NCBI GenBank assembly: GCA_037179385.1
Contig: CM074195.1
Coordinates: 13,181,887 to 13,245,886, forward strand
Direction of reading: 5' to 3'
DNA from: Holothuria scabra
Taxonomy: Eukaryota > Echinodermata > Holothuroidea > Aspidochirotida > Holothuriidae
Length of the DNA: 64,000 nt
Positions 36,652 through 48,157 of the stretch are shown here, one piece after another. Both the position numbers and the translations under genes were made by a program. Every line of letters starts with the position of its first letter. Positions within the stretch are counted from its first letter, which is position 1. The notes below the pieces were generated by a model. That model made no database searches and was not told the origin of the DNA. It saw only the letters and a list, made by a program, of their open reading frames with translations.

Positions 36652-39600
36652 CTTAGATGGTTTGGGCATGAATGATGCATTGTTTGGGGAAAATCACTCA
36701 TTCTGTGACAACACAAAATTTCAAAATCGACAAAAAATCAGTGATTTGGAATAAAAATCTTCAGATTATGTTCGCCGTGCAACTGATTGTATCAATTTTA
36801 AATTATGATCAATTTAACTTACCTTTATTAACAAATTAGAAATTTTGGTATAAAATGAGCAAATGATCTTGCTGGGCAAAATTTTTTCGATATGCGATGT
36901 CCAAAACCTTCCCGTTCTTGCTACCAACATCATCAAGATGTTTGACGGTTACTGTAGTAAACTCTAAATCATCATTTTAAATCTATTAGCATTTCGAATT
37001 ACACATATGGGATGGGAAGGCTAGAGAAAGAGTTCACAGTGTACCCCCAGAACCGTCAGATTTTCTAATAATATTAGAATGAATCCGGTAGATTCACCAC
37101 TACCTTTGTGGTCAAATGTTTGCTGAAAACTATTTTCCAAAAGAGATGCTGCTACAAATCTCGTTATCCAAAATGAAGAATTCAGTGAAAGTAACTTTTC
37201 TCTGACGTTCATTATCTTAGCAATTTAAAAAGTACTTAAATTTCCTTTGTCTAACCATCTTAAAGTGTACCTCAAGTAAAACAAATCAAAACTATACATT
37301 AAACAGCATGCAAAATGAATTCTAACAATCTCATCTCATCTTCATAGGACATTCTTGAGCCGAGATATAAAATCTTGAAATGTATTCACTTTAGACAAAT
37401 AAGTCCATTTCACAATACTTTTTTACTTGAGGAACACTTTAAGTCAACACTGAGCTCTATTTTTCACAATAATTAAATACTACACGGGCACTCAGATGTT
37501 TCCCGATTGTAGGTGGAACTACCATATGGTCTGAACGTCCCCCCTCCCCCCGACGGACCAAAATTGTCTTCCGGTGCCCTTTTTAGGTTTCCACCATCCT
37601 GCGCACAACGTACCCCTTCAGGCCATCCTCGCTCTTATAACCAAACTCTAGCTCCGCCACTGTTCGGAACCATAAACTCGAACATAAAAATCATGTAGCA
37701 AGATATTGTGGCAGATATCATACACTCAATGGAAGGAAAGACGTCAAGGAAAAGTAGATTTTTTATGAAATGAACAAAACTGCATTTAAAAAATGAACTA
37801 CAACCGAGCGTTTCAAACAACACTGATTCTTTTCGAGCACCTTTTTAAAATATTTTCCGGATTTCTTCCTGCAAGCATAGGATACCATCATCGAGCTATA
37901 GTTCCCCTTCGTATTGTTGAGCTAATGGTATGTTTATCAATGTGATGCACTATTGGATAATACGTTGCTAATAAATAGTAACGTAATCATAGCCTCGTGA
38001 ACTTAATATTCCCTCATTTAACTAGTATCACAATTTCCGTTTGTTTTCGTTCCACAACCATTATATTTATATTCGATTTAAGGCTGTCAGCAATACATAC
38101 CGGTAGGACTCAGAGTTTCCAATTTTTCTTTTGTTATATATGTTGTGAACAAATTGTCTCCTTAAACGTTTCCGGAATAAGAAAAATATGGCACTCTAAG
38201 CATGCAGGAATGAGGCACAGGGAGTGTCATTTCCTGCAATCTTAGGGGTGCTTTTAGTGAAATTTTACCTGGCGGGACGCTCCGCGCGAACCGATGGTCG
38301 CGGCGCTCCGCATATCACTCTTATTCGTTACTTAAGTTGACAACGCACTGTGTTAGGTTAGGTAAGGTTAGCCGAGGTTTAACAGCACAGTTTCGAACCT
38401 ATATAGGTTGACAGCGTCCTAGGTTAAGTTTAAGCATTTAATGATGGCCTCTCATCCTACAAGCTACCAGACAGGTTATAAACTTATCTTACTCGGTGTT
38501 TAACCATGGATGGAGCTAAAAACAATAGCTTACCGTTGTCTAAATAAGCGGGATTACGGGGTTGGGGGATCGGGGCCAATTGCCACTCCCCCATTTTTTC
38601 CAGAACATAGTTTTTTTTACGTCTTAGTGTGGATGCTTTTGCTACAGAAATACAAACTGGAACTGACAGAGCTTCGCAAGTGATACTTAATTAAGTTGTA
38701 TAATGTTAAAACAGGTCATATACTGCATTGAAAACTAAATAAAAACAATATTCTTCCATTTAATGTCTCAACGCTATTTTTTCGACACGTTTCGTGCACA
38801 CCCGTTTTAAATATTTTAGTTTCATTACTGAGATGTTTCAAACGTTAAATTTTTCGGCGCGCTTCGCGCGCCCCATTATAGACAACGGCTGAATTTACAT
38901 CACAAGAAAAGCCATCTAGCTTAAGTTTTGAAAAGACGATCTGGGACACCAAGGTGGGAGCCCCCGAAGAACCTCAATTTTAAGTAATCCTATCTCCCTC
39001 CCCGCACTCTCTGCATTATCGATCCCGGCCGACTTTAATCATGCGGAGTAAGAATATAATTGAAAAAAAAGTCAAATTGGGATATTTGTGGTCTGTTAAG
39101 ACCCTATCTTATGAAATTTAAAGTTGAAGATAAAATACATCATTTTAATGCCCACAATTTCGTAAATACCCAGGAGCTTCCGGGACCCCCACCCGGGCTT
39201 TGCCCCTGGACCCCACGCAGTTAGGGGGAGGGCTTCGCCCTCTTTCGTCGCCTTCGGCACAGTTTGGTAGTATGTCCAATGTTGCCCCTCCCCCCGACTC
39301 TCAGAGATCAAATCCCGCCCTGGTTGTCTAGACATAATAACCCTGCAAACCTGGACAAACGTATGATGTTAACCTTATTTTTAAAGGCCTGTTTGGGAAA
39401 GTTAATCTATTTAATCTGTTCTGAAAATTAATCTAATGAATCACTGAAGATGGGGGTGACAACGGGCCCATGGTGACATTGTCTAAATCCTTTGTATATA
39501 GTAGTCATGTTCAGGATCTTCTAGGCCATGTAACTTAGGTAAAATTACATGACGTCATGATAACGTTGTTGTTATCATAAATTTACGTATTTTGTATGCA

Positions 39601-40239
39601 CCTTAACCTTGAAAATATACTGAAACTGAAACTGAAAAATTTGGGGGAAATTTTCGGGCTTTGCCCCCCCCCCCCTGAAAAATATCCTAGCTACGCCATT
39701 GCATTTCATAACACACCCGAAGAAGGGATGCTTTATCTTCAAAATGGAGATCCAGAACGACTGCAAAAGCTGTCAGATCTAACAGAAAGGATGAGAGGCT
39801 AGCGTGACTTTTTCTTGCCCTTTACGATGCCCCTTACCGTAAAGAAAATTTGAAAAATTGCCACGCCTCAGAAAGTCGCAAATGGCGTTTCCAAGACTTG
39901 TAAGAAGAACATTTAGCAGTGGTCATTTTCAGCTTTTGTTCGAAAGAAAAGTTCGCTTCCTTAAATTAAGCATATTCATGCAAAGTGATCATAAAATTAC
40001 CCAATAAAATGTACCACTACCATTTACTCGCAAATGTGGAGCACTGCATGTATACACCTTTACACCCTTCCGTCTGCCCATGTAATCTGGCAATCGAAAA
40101 CATTCCAGAACTTTTTTGCATCGTTTTGCATATTCTACCATTCCTAAAAAAGTGTTTCGAAAGTCTATGTGGTACTGAGAAAAAGTTGTTTTCTCTTGGG
40201 GCCGCATGCGTCGATACTTTTTATTTCATTAGTCCAGCC
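36652..40239. other. Repeat-derived intergenic DNA with orphan hAT-type ends
   Basis: No gene seen. Orphan right ends occur at 37662 (minus strand CAGTGGCGGAGCTAGAG) and 39701 (minus strand CAATGGCGTAGCTAGGAT followed by a G-run), without identified partners. GC-rich patches such as CGCTCCGCGCG (about 38279) and GGCGCGCTTCGCGCGCC (about 38856) stand out in AT-rich surroundings and are probably remnants of such elements. A segment at about 39170-39320 is rich in CCCCGG/GGGGC blocks. Confidence 0.5.
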
Positions 40240-40327
40240 TAGTGAGCCAAAACTAGAAAAAGGCCTTGGCCTGCTCGACTTGAACCAGTTGGTTGGAAAC
40301 TGGGCCGTAAAACTCTATCTAACTAAC
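40240..40327 (+). repeat. SINE tail fragment
   Basis: Nearly the same sequence as the tail of the SINE at 62126-62366: AGTGAGCCA(A/C)AACT(A/G)GAAAA, CTCGACTTGAACCA(G/A)TTGG, AACTGG(G/A)CCGTAAAACTC, TATCTAACTAAC. The tRNA-like head is missing here, so this is a 5'-truncated copy. Confidence 0.8.
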
Positions 40328-41254
40328 TATACTTCATCAATGAAAATTTCACCAAAACGATATACCTCTAGCCTGCAAGGAGAACACTTGACATGCCTCT
40401 TACTGCATCTTTAAAGATTTTCTATGGGAAAGGTGTACCTGAAAGCTTACTTTGACAAACTTGCACAGCGGACGGATCAGCCGTATAGCTACTGACGAAG
40501 CAGTTAGGTTCAATTCAGTTCATTGACACTGTGCAACACAACCTGGTCCAATGCCATCCGGTACATGGACCTAATGTGGAATAAGAACACGTTCGATGCA
40601 CGCTATATAATACGGTGGCTTACTAGGGACATGGAAATAAAAAACAATCTCCTGAAAAGTCGGAATTTCGACTTTTAATCTCGGAATTTCCATCCACGGA
40701 AATGGTTGGGTATTTTCCTGTCACAAAGGAAAATTGACAAACATATTGGCTATTTAAAAAAATTCGTATCTTAAATTTCCTCCAATTACCTGGAATTTTC
40801 TAAGTTCTAGAAATTTCCCGAATTTTGCCTTATAAGTAAAGTACTGCCGTATTCACTGCTTAGTATACCACCGTAGCCGTGAAGCCTTAAAGGAGGAGTG
40901 AACAAACAGAGTCCGCTCCGCGCGGGTACCCGACTGCCGGCTCGATGAAGCTATTATTTAGCCGAAAAAGCATTTATATCGTATGGCTCCAACATAAAAT
41001 GGGTCATAATTATTTTGAATTGGCTGGAACTGATCGCTTGCATGTATCAGCTTATTTCAATTCCTCACACAAACTGATCGTAAAATGGCCTATTTATTTG
41101 AATATACGAGACAGATATATGAAGTTCTAAACTTTTGGTAAAACTGTTTTTTTGTAGGAGGTTGCACATACCTTTTTAGTATAGTTTCTTCAACTGTGCT
41201 TGGTTTAACACAGGAATGGATGTACTATAATCGATGAAGTTTGGCCATCCATTA

Positions 41255-41345
41255 TGGTGCTATGGCCAAGTGGATAAAGGCGGTGGCATTTGAAGCAATA
41301 AAGCTTAGCAACCGGGAGGTCTGGAGTTCGATTCCTGGCCGGGTC
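41255..41345 (+). repeat. tRNA-derived SINE head (second SINE type)
   Basis: Contains an RNA polymerase III A-box-like TGGCCAAGTGG (41263-41273) and a B-box-like GAGTTCGATTCC (41324-41335), 60 bp apart, as in a long-variable-arm (Leu/Ser-type) tRNA. The acceptor stem does not pair well, so it is a tRNA-derived SINE head rather than a working tRNA. The following 170 bp up to the LINE insertion may be its body. It differs from the head of the 62-kb SINE. Confidence 0.6.
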
Positions 41346-41526
41346 AAAGTAAGGTGGGTTTTTCATCCAAGAGCAATCTACGGTTTTCCCATCTGAACTG
41401 GCCTTTCAAAAAATACCAAATTTGATCCAAATTGTTGAATTGGTTGCCACCCGACGTGAAGTTGTAATTCATAAGCCATTGGCTTCTCCCACATTCGTGC
41501 TCGCTTAGCGTAGTAAAACAACTGCC

Positions 41527-43374
41527 AAAATCTTGCAAACTAGGCTAAAGTTAATCCTTCCAAGCATCGTCAATGAGTTTCAAACTTGTGCTGTTCCAGG
41601 GAGATCTATTCATGGTAATTTGATTATTGTAAGAGACATTTGTGATTTTTGTATATTGGGGAATCACCCATGTGCTCTTATATCTATAGATCAACAAAAA
41701 GCTTTTGATATGGTGAACTGGTCTTTTTTAATGAAAATTCTACGAAAGCTTAACTTTGGCAACAACTTTCAGAGATGGATCTCTATTTTGAATGGCAATA
41801 TTTACAGCCGTTTGCTGATTAATGGGTATCTTTCGGATAAAGTATACATATCAAGAGGAGTTAGGCAAGGCTGTCCCTTATCGCCACTGTTGTATGTCTT
41901 ATTTATCGAGCCCTTGGCAAGATTCATTAATTATTGTGATAATATTAATGGTTTTGTAATTCCAGGAAGTACTAAGCGGGTCAAATTCCTTCAGTACGCT
42001 GACGATGCAACATGCATCGCAACGCGTGTTTCAGAAATCTTACAGTTTTTTGAAACCTTAAAGAATTTTGAAAGAGCGACCGGTGCTTGCATCAATTTGG
42101 CGAAAACGTATGGGTTGAAATTGGGAAAGTTTTCCTCACAACCACTTCCGGGCAATATACAATGGAGCACCTCTGGCATTAAAATAACAGGGATAGTGTT
42201 CGGTACTTGTGATTCTGTTTTTAGCAATTGGGCTACAAAAATCACAACTACGCAATCTCGAGTCAGAACTTGGTCAAGAAGGCATTTAACCCTCATAGAG
42301 AAAGCCAGGGTCGTTAATATGGCGGTTTACCCACTATTTTATTTTTTGGGCCCAGTTTTTCCGATACCTGAACGGGTAGTTAAGGAGATACACAAAGCTG
42401 TGTTCGCCTTTATATGGGGAGTAAACAAACCTGATCTTGTCTCCCGTGACGTTATTACTTTGCCAAAGAATTGTGGGGGATTAGGTATCGATGACTTGAA
42501 AGTTAAAATGAATGCCTTGCTGGTTAAACCGTTATTCCCTCTTCTTCTTGGAAAAGACTTGCCCGCACACCTATTGACAGTCCGCTATTTCGTTGCAAAG
42601 CAACTGCGTAGTGTTTGCCCCTCTATCTGGTCCAATTCTAGGCCTAATTGTGATGTGTGTTCCCCTTCCTTAATACTTTCGTGTTCCATTTTGAAAAAAT
42701 TGTTTAGTGCGGACAAAAGCTTTGCCAAGGCATGTCGGAATACTAAGGATATTGTGAAAAAGTTACGACTGGATAATGTTACTATCTCTATCGTTAACAA
42801 GCACCCCAACTACCCTTGGAACAAAATTTGGGATTTAGTCTTCGGTTTGTTTCTTGATAATAAGCTTATTGATTTCCAGTGGAGACTAGCTCACCAAGTT
42901 CTTTATACGGGGAAAAGAATCAAAGACTGGGGTATGGGTGATGGTATTTGTCCCTTTGACGATTGTACTGACGTAGAGACTTTAGTCCACATTTTTTGTG
43001 ATTGTCCAAAAGTCCAGCCCATTCTAACATGGGTCAAAGATATTTTCACAAAGCTAGGAGGCAGTGTTGTTGATTTTGACACCCACTTGTTTATGTTTGG
43101 CTTTCCCGATATAAACTGCAGGAAGCAGGTTTTTAACAGAATTTGGTTTATCTTCTGTGTGACTAAATTTATCCTCTGGAAATCAAGATGTTTACATGTT
43201 TTCGAGTTAGAAGTTCAAAGCTATCAAGAAATACTGTCAATAATTATTAAAACTATTAAAGACAGAATCGAAGCCGATTACAGAAGATTTTCGAAGGAAA
43301 AATTTTTCAAAATGTGGATTAAGGATAGGTCATGTGTTACCCTGGGGAATGGTGACCTTATTTATAATTTGTAA
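41527..43374 (+). CDS. LINE ORF2 C-terminal portion: reverse transcriptase and C-terminal Cys/His region
   Basis: An open frame of 615 codons plus TAA without internal stops. It lacks the endonuclease and the first reverse-transcriptase blocks. Visible blocks in order: VPGRSIHGNL; motif A SIDQQKAFDMVNW; motif B GVRQGCPLSPLLYVLF; catalytic YADD within LQYADDATC; then FIWGVNKPDLVSRD and CGGLGIDDL, features of L1/Tx1-type proteins downstream of the thumb; and a C-terminal Cys/His cluster CPFDDCTDVETLVHIFCDCP. It would copy RNA into DNA at nicked target sites if complete. The truncated copy has no start codon of its own, so it is probably not translated and depends on full-length relatives elsewhere for mobility. 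Clade assignment is by eye. Confidence 0.9.
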   Translation, partial: KILQTRLKLILPSIVNEFQTCAVPGRSIHGNLIIVRDICDFCILGNHPCALISIDQQKAFDMVNWSFLMKILRKLNFGNNFQRWISILNGNIYSRLLINGYLSDKVYISRGVRQGCPLSPLLYVLFIEPLARFINYCDNINGFVIPGSTKRVKFLQYADDATCIATRVSEILQFFETLKNFERATGACINLAKTYGLKLGKFSSQPLPGNIQWSTSGIKITGIVFGTCDSVFSNWATKITTTQSRVRTWSRRHLTLIEKARVVNMAVYPLFYFLGPVFPIPERVVKEIHKAVFAFIWGVNKPDLVSRDVITLPKNCGGLGIDDLKVKMNALLVKPLFPLLLGKDLPAHLLTVRYFVAKQLRSVCPSIWSNSRPNCDVCSPSLILSCSILKKLFSADKSFAKACRNTKDIVKKLRLDNVTISIVNKHPNYPWNKIWDLVFGLFLDNKLIDFQWRLAHQVLYTGKRIKDWGMGDGICPFDDCTDVETLVHIFCDCPKVQPILTWVKDIFTKLGGSVVDFDTHLFMFGFPDINCRKQVFNRIWFIFCVTKFILWKSRCLHVFELEVQSYQEILSIIIKTIKDRIEADYRRFSKEKFFKMWIKDRSCVTLGNGDLIYNL

Positions 43375-43670
43375 CAAAGGTTTCATACTGTAATTACTGT
43401 TAACACTTGCATTTTATTTATTTTCCAATTTTCGTAGGTACATATGTATATGAGTCAAGAAAAGAAGATTTCTTCCTTCCAATTTAAAATGTGATGTATA
43501 AGTGAATTGAATTATGATGTTAATGTAATGATACTGTAAGTTGAATTAATTAGTTCGTAAATATTTGTAAGTACTATATTTATTTTCCAACCTATGTTTT
43601 ATGTATATGTACATATGTATATATTTTCAAGATGGGAATAAAGTTCTTCCTTAAAAAAAAAAAAAAAAAC
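41527..43670 (+). mobile_element. 5'-truncated L1/Tx1-like LINE with poly(A) tail
   Basis: About 2.1 kb, starting inside ORF2 and ending with AATAAA (43637-43642) and a run of about 17 A. Flanking AAAACAACTGCC (41515-41526) and AAAACCACTGCC (43666-43677, overlapping the A-run) differ at one base and look like a target-site duplication made by target-primed reverse transcription. The 5' truncation is typical of such insertions. The intact remaining frame indicates a recent event. Confidence 0.88.
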
Positions 43671-43677
43671 CACTGCC

Positions 43678-44971
43678 CTTGAAGGCCTGATTACTATTAT
43701 TATTATTATAACTTTCGAAGGATAAGCTACAAAATTACCATAAAATTCAGTGTATTGTTGGCTTTTGTGACTAACAGGGATGTTGTTGACCTGTTTCCTA
43801 CAGACATTTGTTAGAATCGACGTCAAATGTCATCTCATGTAAGACGTTTTTATTTTCAAATCTTCCCAAAAGGGAAAAACCCACAACCTATTGAGCGATA
43901 AATGTAAGTTGTGAATTTTCGTACGTGCAATTGCATAATCAAGAGCGCCCTCCTTTCAGGTCTTAGATTTCTGGGTCTTCGCCCTTGATTTTCACTTGTT
44001 GCATAGCTTTTCCTAAGTCCCTCTACCGTTGACTTGGGGTGAAAAACAAAACGTAACCCCAGACGAAAGTCTGTTGCTCCACAAAGCTATGTCACAAATT
44101 GTCACTCAATTTCTTGACGTACTGATCTGTCATAGGTCCATCCTGCGTGACCCGCCTCCGACTCAAAGGAACAAGTAACTGCTAACTACTGTACATATCA
44201 AAGTTAGCATAAAGGCCAAGAAAATTATCTACAACAAACTATGTGTGGGACGCGAGACGAATGTAAAACAGAGAGGTTTCTGATGTGACCTCAAACCTTT
44301 TGAAAAAATACGTTTTAATATCGTCCCGCTATCAAATTTATTGATCATTTACATACACAGAGAACTGACATGAAGTGAGTAAATATTTTGTAACAGCGAT
44401 AAGTAGCGGATTATTGACCGACCTGCATGTGATAATAGTACTATTGAAAAACATTGTATGTATTCAACATTGGTGTTGTCTTTGAAGTATCTTACTCGTT
44501 GAAGTCTTTTTACATGCAAACCTTTGAAGAAGCTTCAATAATTAGGCCTACTGCTTTTTAGGAACCTTTACTATTTTATGTTTTTTAAATGTTGTTATCT
44601 TTTTTGTTTTGTAAATGTCCTTTGTTCTTCTTGTTATAAATGCTTGCCATTTAAACTGATTTTAATAAGTGAAATGAAATGACATAATATCCCGATTTTC
44701 TCCCTTTTTATCGATATTGGTAAAGTATAGCTTACATGGCCGCCTATAACATATGCCGTTGATACTCTTCCCACACTGGGCGTGAGTAGCACATTTTTTC
44801 TTTGTAGAAGCGGTGGCCAACTGTAGTGCCTGATCGCCGGTATGAGTAGGGCTGTAGGGAAAGGGAAAACTATGAGGACCTTCAGATGCAATTTAGTACC
44901 ACATTTAGCATCATTTTGAAATAGAATTTTGTTCCATTACAGTTTATTGAGAATCCGATTTTAATTACTTG
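43678..44971. other. Intergenic DNA, no gene seen
   Basis: Contains a short TTA/TAT run (43692-43709). No gene-like frame or element with recognisable ends was found. Confidence 0.5.
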
Positions 44972-44979
44972 GTTAAGGG

Positions 44980-45246
44980 CAGTAGCGTATTTAAAGGGGA
45001 CGGAGAACAGCCCCCCCCCCCCTCCCACCTCCGCACTTCAATCGGGGAAAAATCACTCAGTCTGGTGATTTACGGATTCGAGAAGAAGGTGAAAAGTAAA
45101 GCACAAATATGGCGACGTTAGTCGGTCACCAACAACTGAAGTGCAGAAAAGCCAAAAAAAAGAAGAGAGATCAACATCCGTACCAGCTGAGGGAATTACA
45201 GGTTATTCCCCTTCCCCCCACCTTCGGAATCCTGCATACGCCATTG
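44980..45246. mobile_element. 267-bp hAT-type MITE with exact 8-bp target duplication
   Basis: Left end CAGTAGCGTATTTAAAGGGG at 44980. Right end on the minus strand from 45246 is CAATGGCGTATGCAGGATTC. Identical flanks GTTAAGGG at 44972-44979 and 45247-45254. A C-run follows the left end and a G-run (minus strand) follows the right end. No coding capacity. Confidence 0.88.
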
Positions 45247-45254
45247 GTTAAGGG

Positions 45255-46239
45255 TCCATGAACCTAGAATGAGCAGCTAATCTCTACAGTGGACGAAAAG
45301 TTGTCTACATGATCGTTGGCAAAATTAGAATTTCTGTACATGGGAACCCTTATTGCAGTGCCGGATCCGTGGAGCCGTGGGGAGTATGAGCCCTATTTTG
45401 ACGGAATAATGGGCGACTATGAGACATTTCACCCTCTCCAAGAATTCCAGGATGTTAGTGGTCACTGTAGGCCAAGATCCTGGATTCCGCCCATCATAGC
45501 TTGGAAATAGTAGATGAATCTTGCAATACCAATGATTCGTTTGAAATGAGGGCGCCCTGCGGCCTTCTTATGGTTGCCAACAGTATATTCCTCTAAGACT
45601 CTCATTAGCATGAACATTTGAATTGTGGGTTAATTTTACTTAAAGGGAAAGCTTTAGCAAAAATTTAACTTTCAGACGTGAAAGAAGAACAGCCAAATTT
45701 TCACAGTGTGGTGAAACTTCCATTCCAAATCGGACCTGTATTTCTTGAGATATCAAAAATGAAGTCCCTAGGTTTGTGTTCCAAAGCGAGCTTTAGGCCA
45801 GCAGAAATTACAACACTTTCTCAAATTGACACAGAATGCTTTGTTACCCTTTGCTCTTCAGTTCAGACTTTTTAACCATAAGGATATGATCTCCTTGTGG
45901 GGTAGGCAAAGTGTGTTAAGTTTTTATGGCACTTATGCAATCACATCCTGAAAAGGGGTTTGTTGAGGAGAAAATTGGTTGTGAAGTTTAATGAAAAACA
46001 AAAGTCTCCCCATTTCTTGAGGATATGATGTTACATGTGTTTGCTTCAAGTTCACTTTTTGATGAACATGTGACAACGTAACTTGCTAAGATCTCGAGAA
46101 CCCCACATCGGATTTCAATGTAAATTTCGTCAAAATGATTAAAATAAGTACCTCTCTAACATATCAAAATTTGACGTGATACAAAACCCTGCTTTAAACT
46201 GTAATGCGTTCATGATAAAAGTAGTAAAAAGTAGTGTAC
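45255..46239. other. Intergenic DNA; possible degraded MITE at 45356-45500
   Basis: CAGTGCCGGATCCGTGG (45356) and the inverted GATCCTGGATTCCGCCC (about 45477-45493) resemble ends of GGCGGATCCAGG-type hAT MITEs, but no target duplication was found. The rest shows nothing recognisable. Confidence 0.35.
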
Positions 46240-46247
46240 TAGACTGT

Positions 46248-46418
46248 CATAGGGGTACGGCTGGGGTGCCGTAATTTTTTTGAAGGGGCAAGAGCAAGTT
46301 TTGCCCAAATAATGGCACCATTTTTCATGTTTTGCTCATGATTTGCCCGAATGAACCAGCTGTTTTTTCCCGAATTGGGAGGGCGAGTGCCCCCTGCACC
46401 CGGCCTCGTACGCCTATG
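46248..46418. mobile_element. 171-bp hAT-type MITE with exact 8-bp target duplication
   Basis: Left end CATAGGGGTACGGCTGGG at 46248. Right end on the minus strand from 46418 is CATAGGCGTACGAGGCCGGG. Identical flanks TAGACTGT at 46240-46247 and 46419-46426. Homologous in inverted orientation to the 170-bp element at 32591-32760, defining a small family of near-constant length. Confidence 0.88.
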
Positions 46419-47082
46419 TAGACTGTCCTGTTTCATGGCAGTCAGGCAGTGGCTGTTGAGAGTCATGTGACAGCATTTCCCCCTCAAATGTGAAGTTTAT
46501 TAAAAGTTTACCTTGGATATGCACCGCATTGAAATCCTAAAGAATTAAAAAGATACTTCGAAGAGAAACGAGAAGAACATTGTGAAATTTAGTTTGGGTG
46601 ACTGCTCTGGAAAAATAAATGAGGGCAATACAGTTATCGCTAACGCATCCAAGTTGGCCAAAGTGGACTCGGCTCGGAGAACCAAATGAGAGGAAGAATA
46701 TACAGGGCGTATACTTTCTTCTTGAACTCAAATTAGTAACACGCTATTTGAGGTTTCCCGGACTGAAATAACACCCTTTGGAAGCAAAATTATGAGGTAC
46801 AAACGGCGCGCCATGTGCGTAAAATACGAACACGAACTAGAACTGCATTTGCTTGCAAATACGCAGAATTGTAGTGCGTGTTAGAGATGTCTTTTCAGTT
46901 AGTACAGTAGCCCAGTTTTTATTTCAACTTTAGGATTTGTTCATGGCGGGAAGAGGGGCTGTTGTTTCTTTTTGGCCACTCCTCTCAACCCTTATTTCTT
47001 GCTAGTACAAAGATGGACCACTTGTCTCCCAGCTCGTTGGCTGGACGCATAAAGAAATCATAGAAGAGTAACCAATGATGGA

Positions 47083-47530
47083 GTAAATGTAATGTAATGT
47101 AAATAATACTTAATATAGCGCACTCCAGAACCAAAGGTTTTCTGAGGCGCTTTACAATAAAAAGAGAATTTACTAAGTACCAAATGCTTCCTTAAACAGG
47201 TGCGTTTTCAACCTAGCTTTAAATATTGAAATACTTGAACTACGTTTAATGCTGTCTGGAAGGGCATTCCACAACTTAGGACCATAAACGGAGAAAGATC
47301 TGTCAGCAAATGTGGAATTACGTGTGAAGGGCACAGTAAGGGATATTGACTCCTGGTTTCTAGATCGTAATCTGTACTTTGATTCAGGGACTTCATGCAG
47401 TAAATTCTTTAAGTACTGTGGAGCGTCACCATTGAGAGATTTGAATACCAAAGATAGTACCTTATGCTTAATACGTTGATTAATTGGAAGCCAGTGCAAA
47501 GATTTTAAACAGTCCTTAGCACTGGCGAAT
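47083..47530 (-). pseudogene. 3' end of a CR1/L2-like LINE (reverse transcriptase C-terminus)
   Basis: The minus strand encodes about 115 in-frame residues ending in a TAG at about 47172. It has the familiar tail of CR1/L2-like non-LTR elements: LHWLPINQRIKHKVL, then SLNGDAPQYLKNLL, RSFSVYGPKLWNALPDSIK and FKARLKTHLF. The 3' UTR has TAAAGCGCC...GCGCTATAT and ends in (TTACA)-type repeats at about 47083-47105 in place of poly(A), as these elements do. The upstream part is missing, so this is a 5'-truncated copy. The remaining frame is intact. Confidence 0.85.
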
Positions 47531-48151
47531 TTACCCTCACGAAGTACTAATAGTCAGTCACTAGCTTTATTTTGAAGCATATTTGCCAACAATGAAGCAA
47601 GTGCTGAGTAGACCTTGAACAAGACCGTGTACTGCGCTTAACGGTAGGACCTACTCCGTATACAGTCTAGTGTGGAGTGAAATGAAGTGGACGAAGCATA
47701 GTCCCGTTCAAGGACTCGTGCTGAGTAGCCTACTTAGCCATACGTTATGCTCTGTTGTGTTGTTTACTCGTGCCTGAAATGGTTTCATCGGTTCTCGACT
47801 CCTCTTTCACCGTTCTTTATGTTAAATAATGACGCCCTCTCAAGCTCTCTGACTGCATCGCTGCATGCATATGACAACTGTCTCGTGGAAGGCCGAATAA
47901 CTGTTGACGCTGTGTGTTTTAACATCCGTGTTTCGTTAATTCGCAATGCATGCTACATGCATGCTGTCAAAACGTTTCGGTCAGACTGCTGTCAAAATAG
48001 CTTCTGCTTTTACCACTGAAATAAAGCATGATAATAGAACTACAGCACAAGTCGCTTAATCCAATGCAGTAAAGCCAATTCGTTCCGTACAGGGGAATTG
48101 GCAATACCCTGCTCCGTTGTAGCTAGATGAAGATACTGTACAATAACGTCT
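47531..48151. other. Non-coding flank of the foldback-like element
   Basis: No gene or repeat recognised. It ends at the TGATAC target-site copy (48152-48157) that borders the large element. Confidence 0.5.
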
Positions 48152-48157
48152 TGATAC

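Noticed and set aside
39575..39766. Minus-strand frame reading NGVARIFFRGGGAKPENFP
   Set aside because: This comes from a hAT-type terminus (CAATGGCGTAGCTAGGATATTTTTC plus G-run) and is a known kind of spurious repeat-derived peptide.
41255..41345. Functional tRNA gene
   Set aside because: A- and B-box-like motifs are present, but the acceptor and anticodon stems do not pair properly, so a SINE head is the better reading.
45316..45510. 64-codon frame at 45.3 kb
   Set aside because: It overlaps a degraded MITE-like inverted pair and has no recognisable domain.
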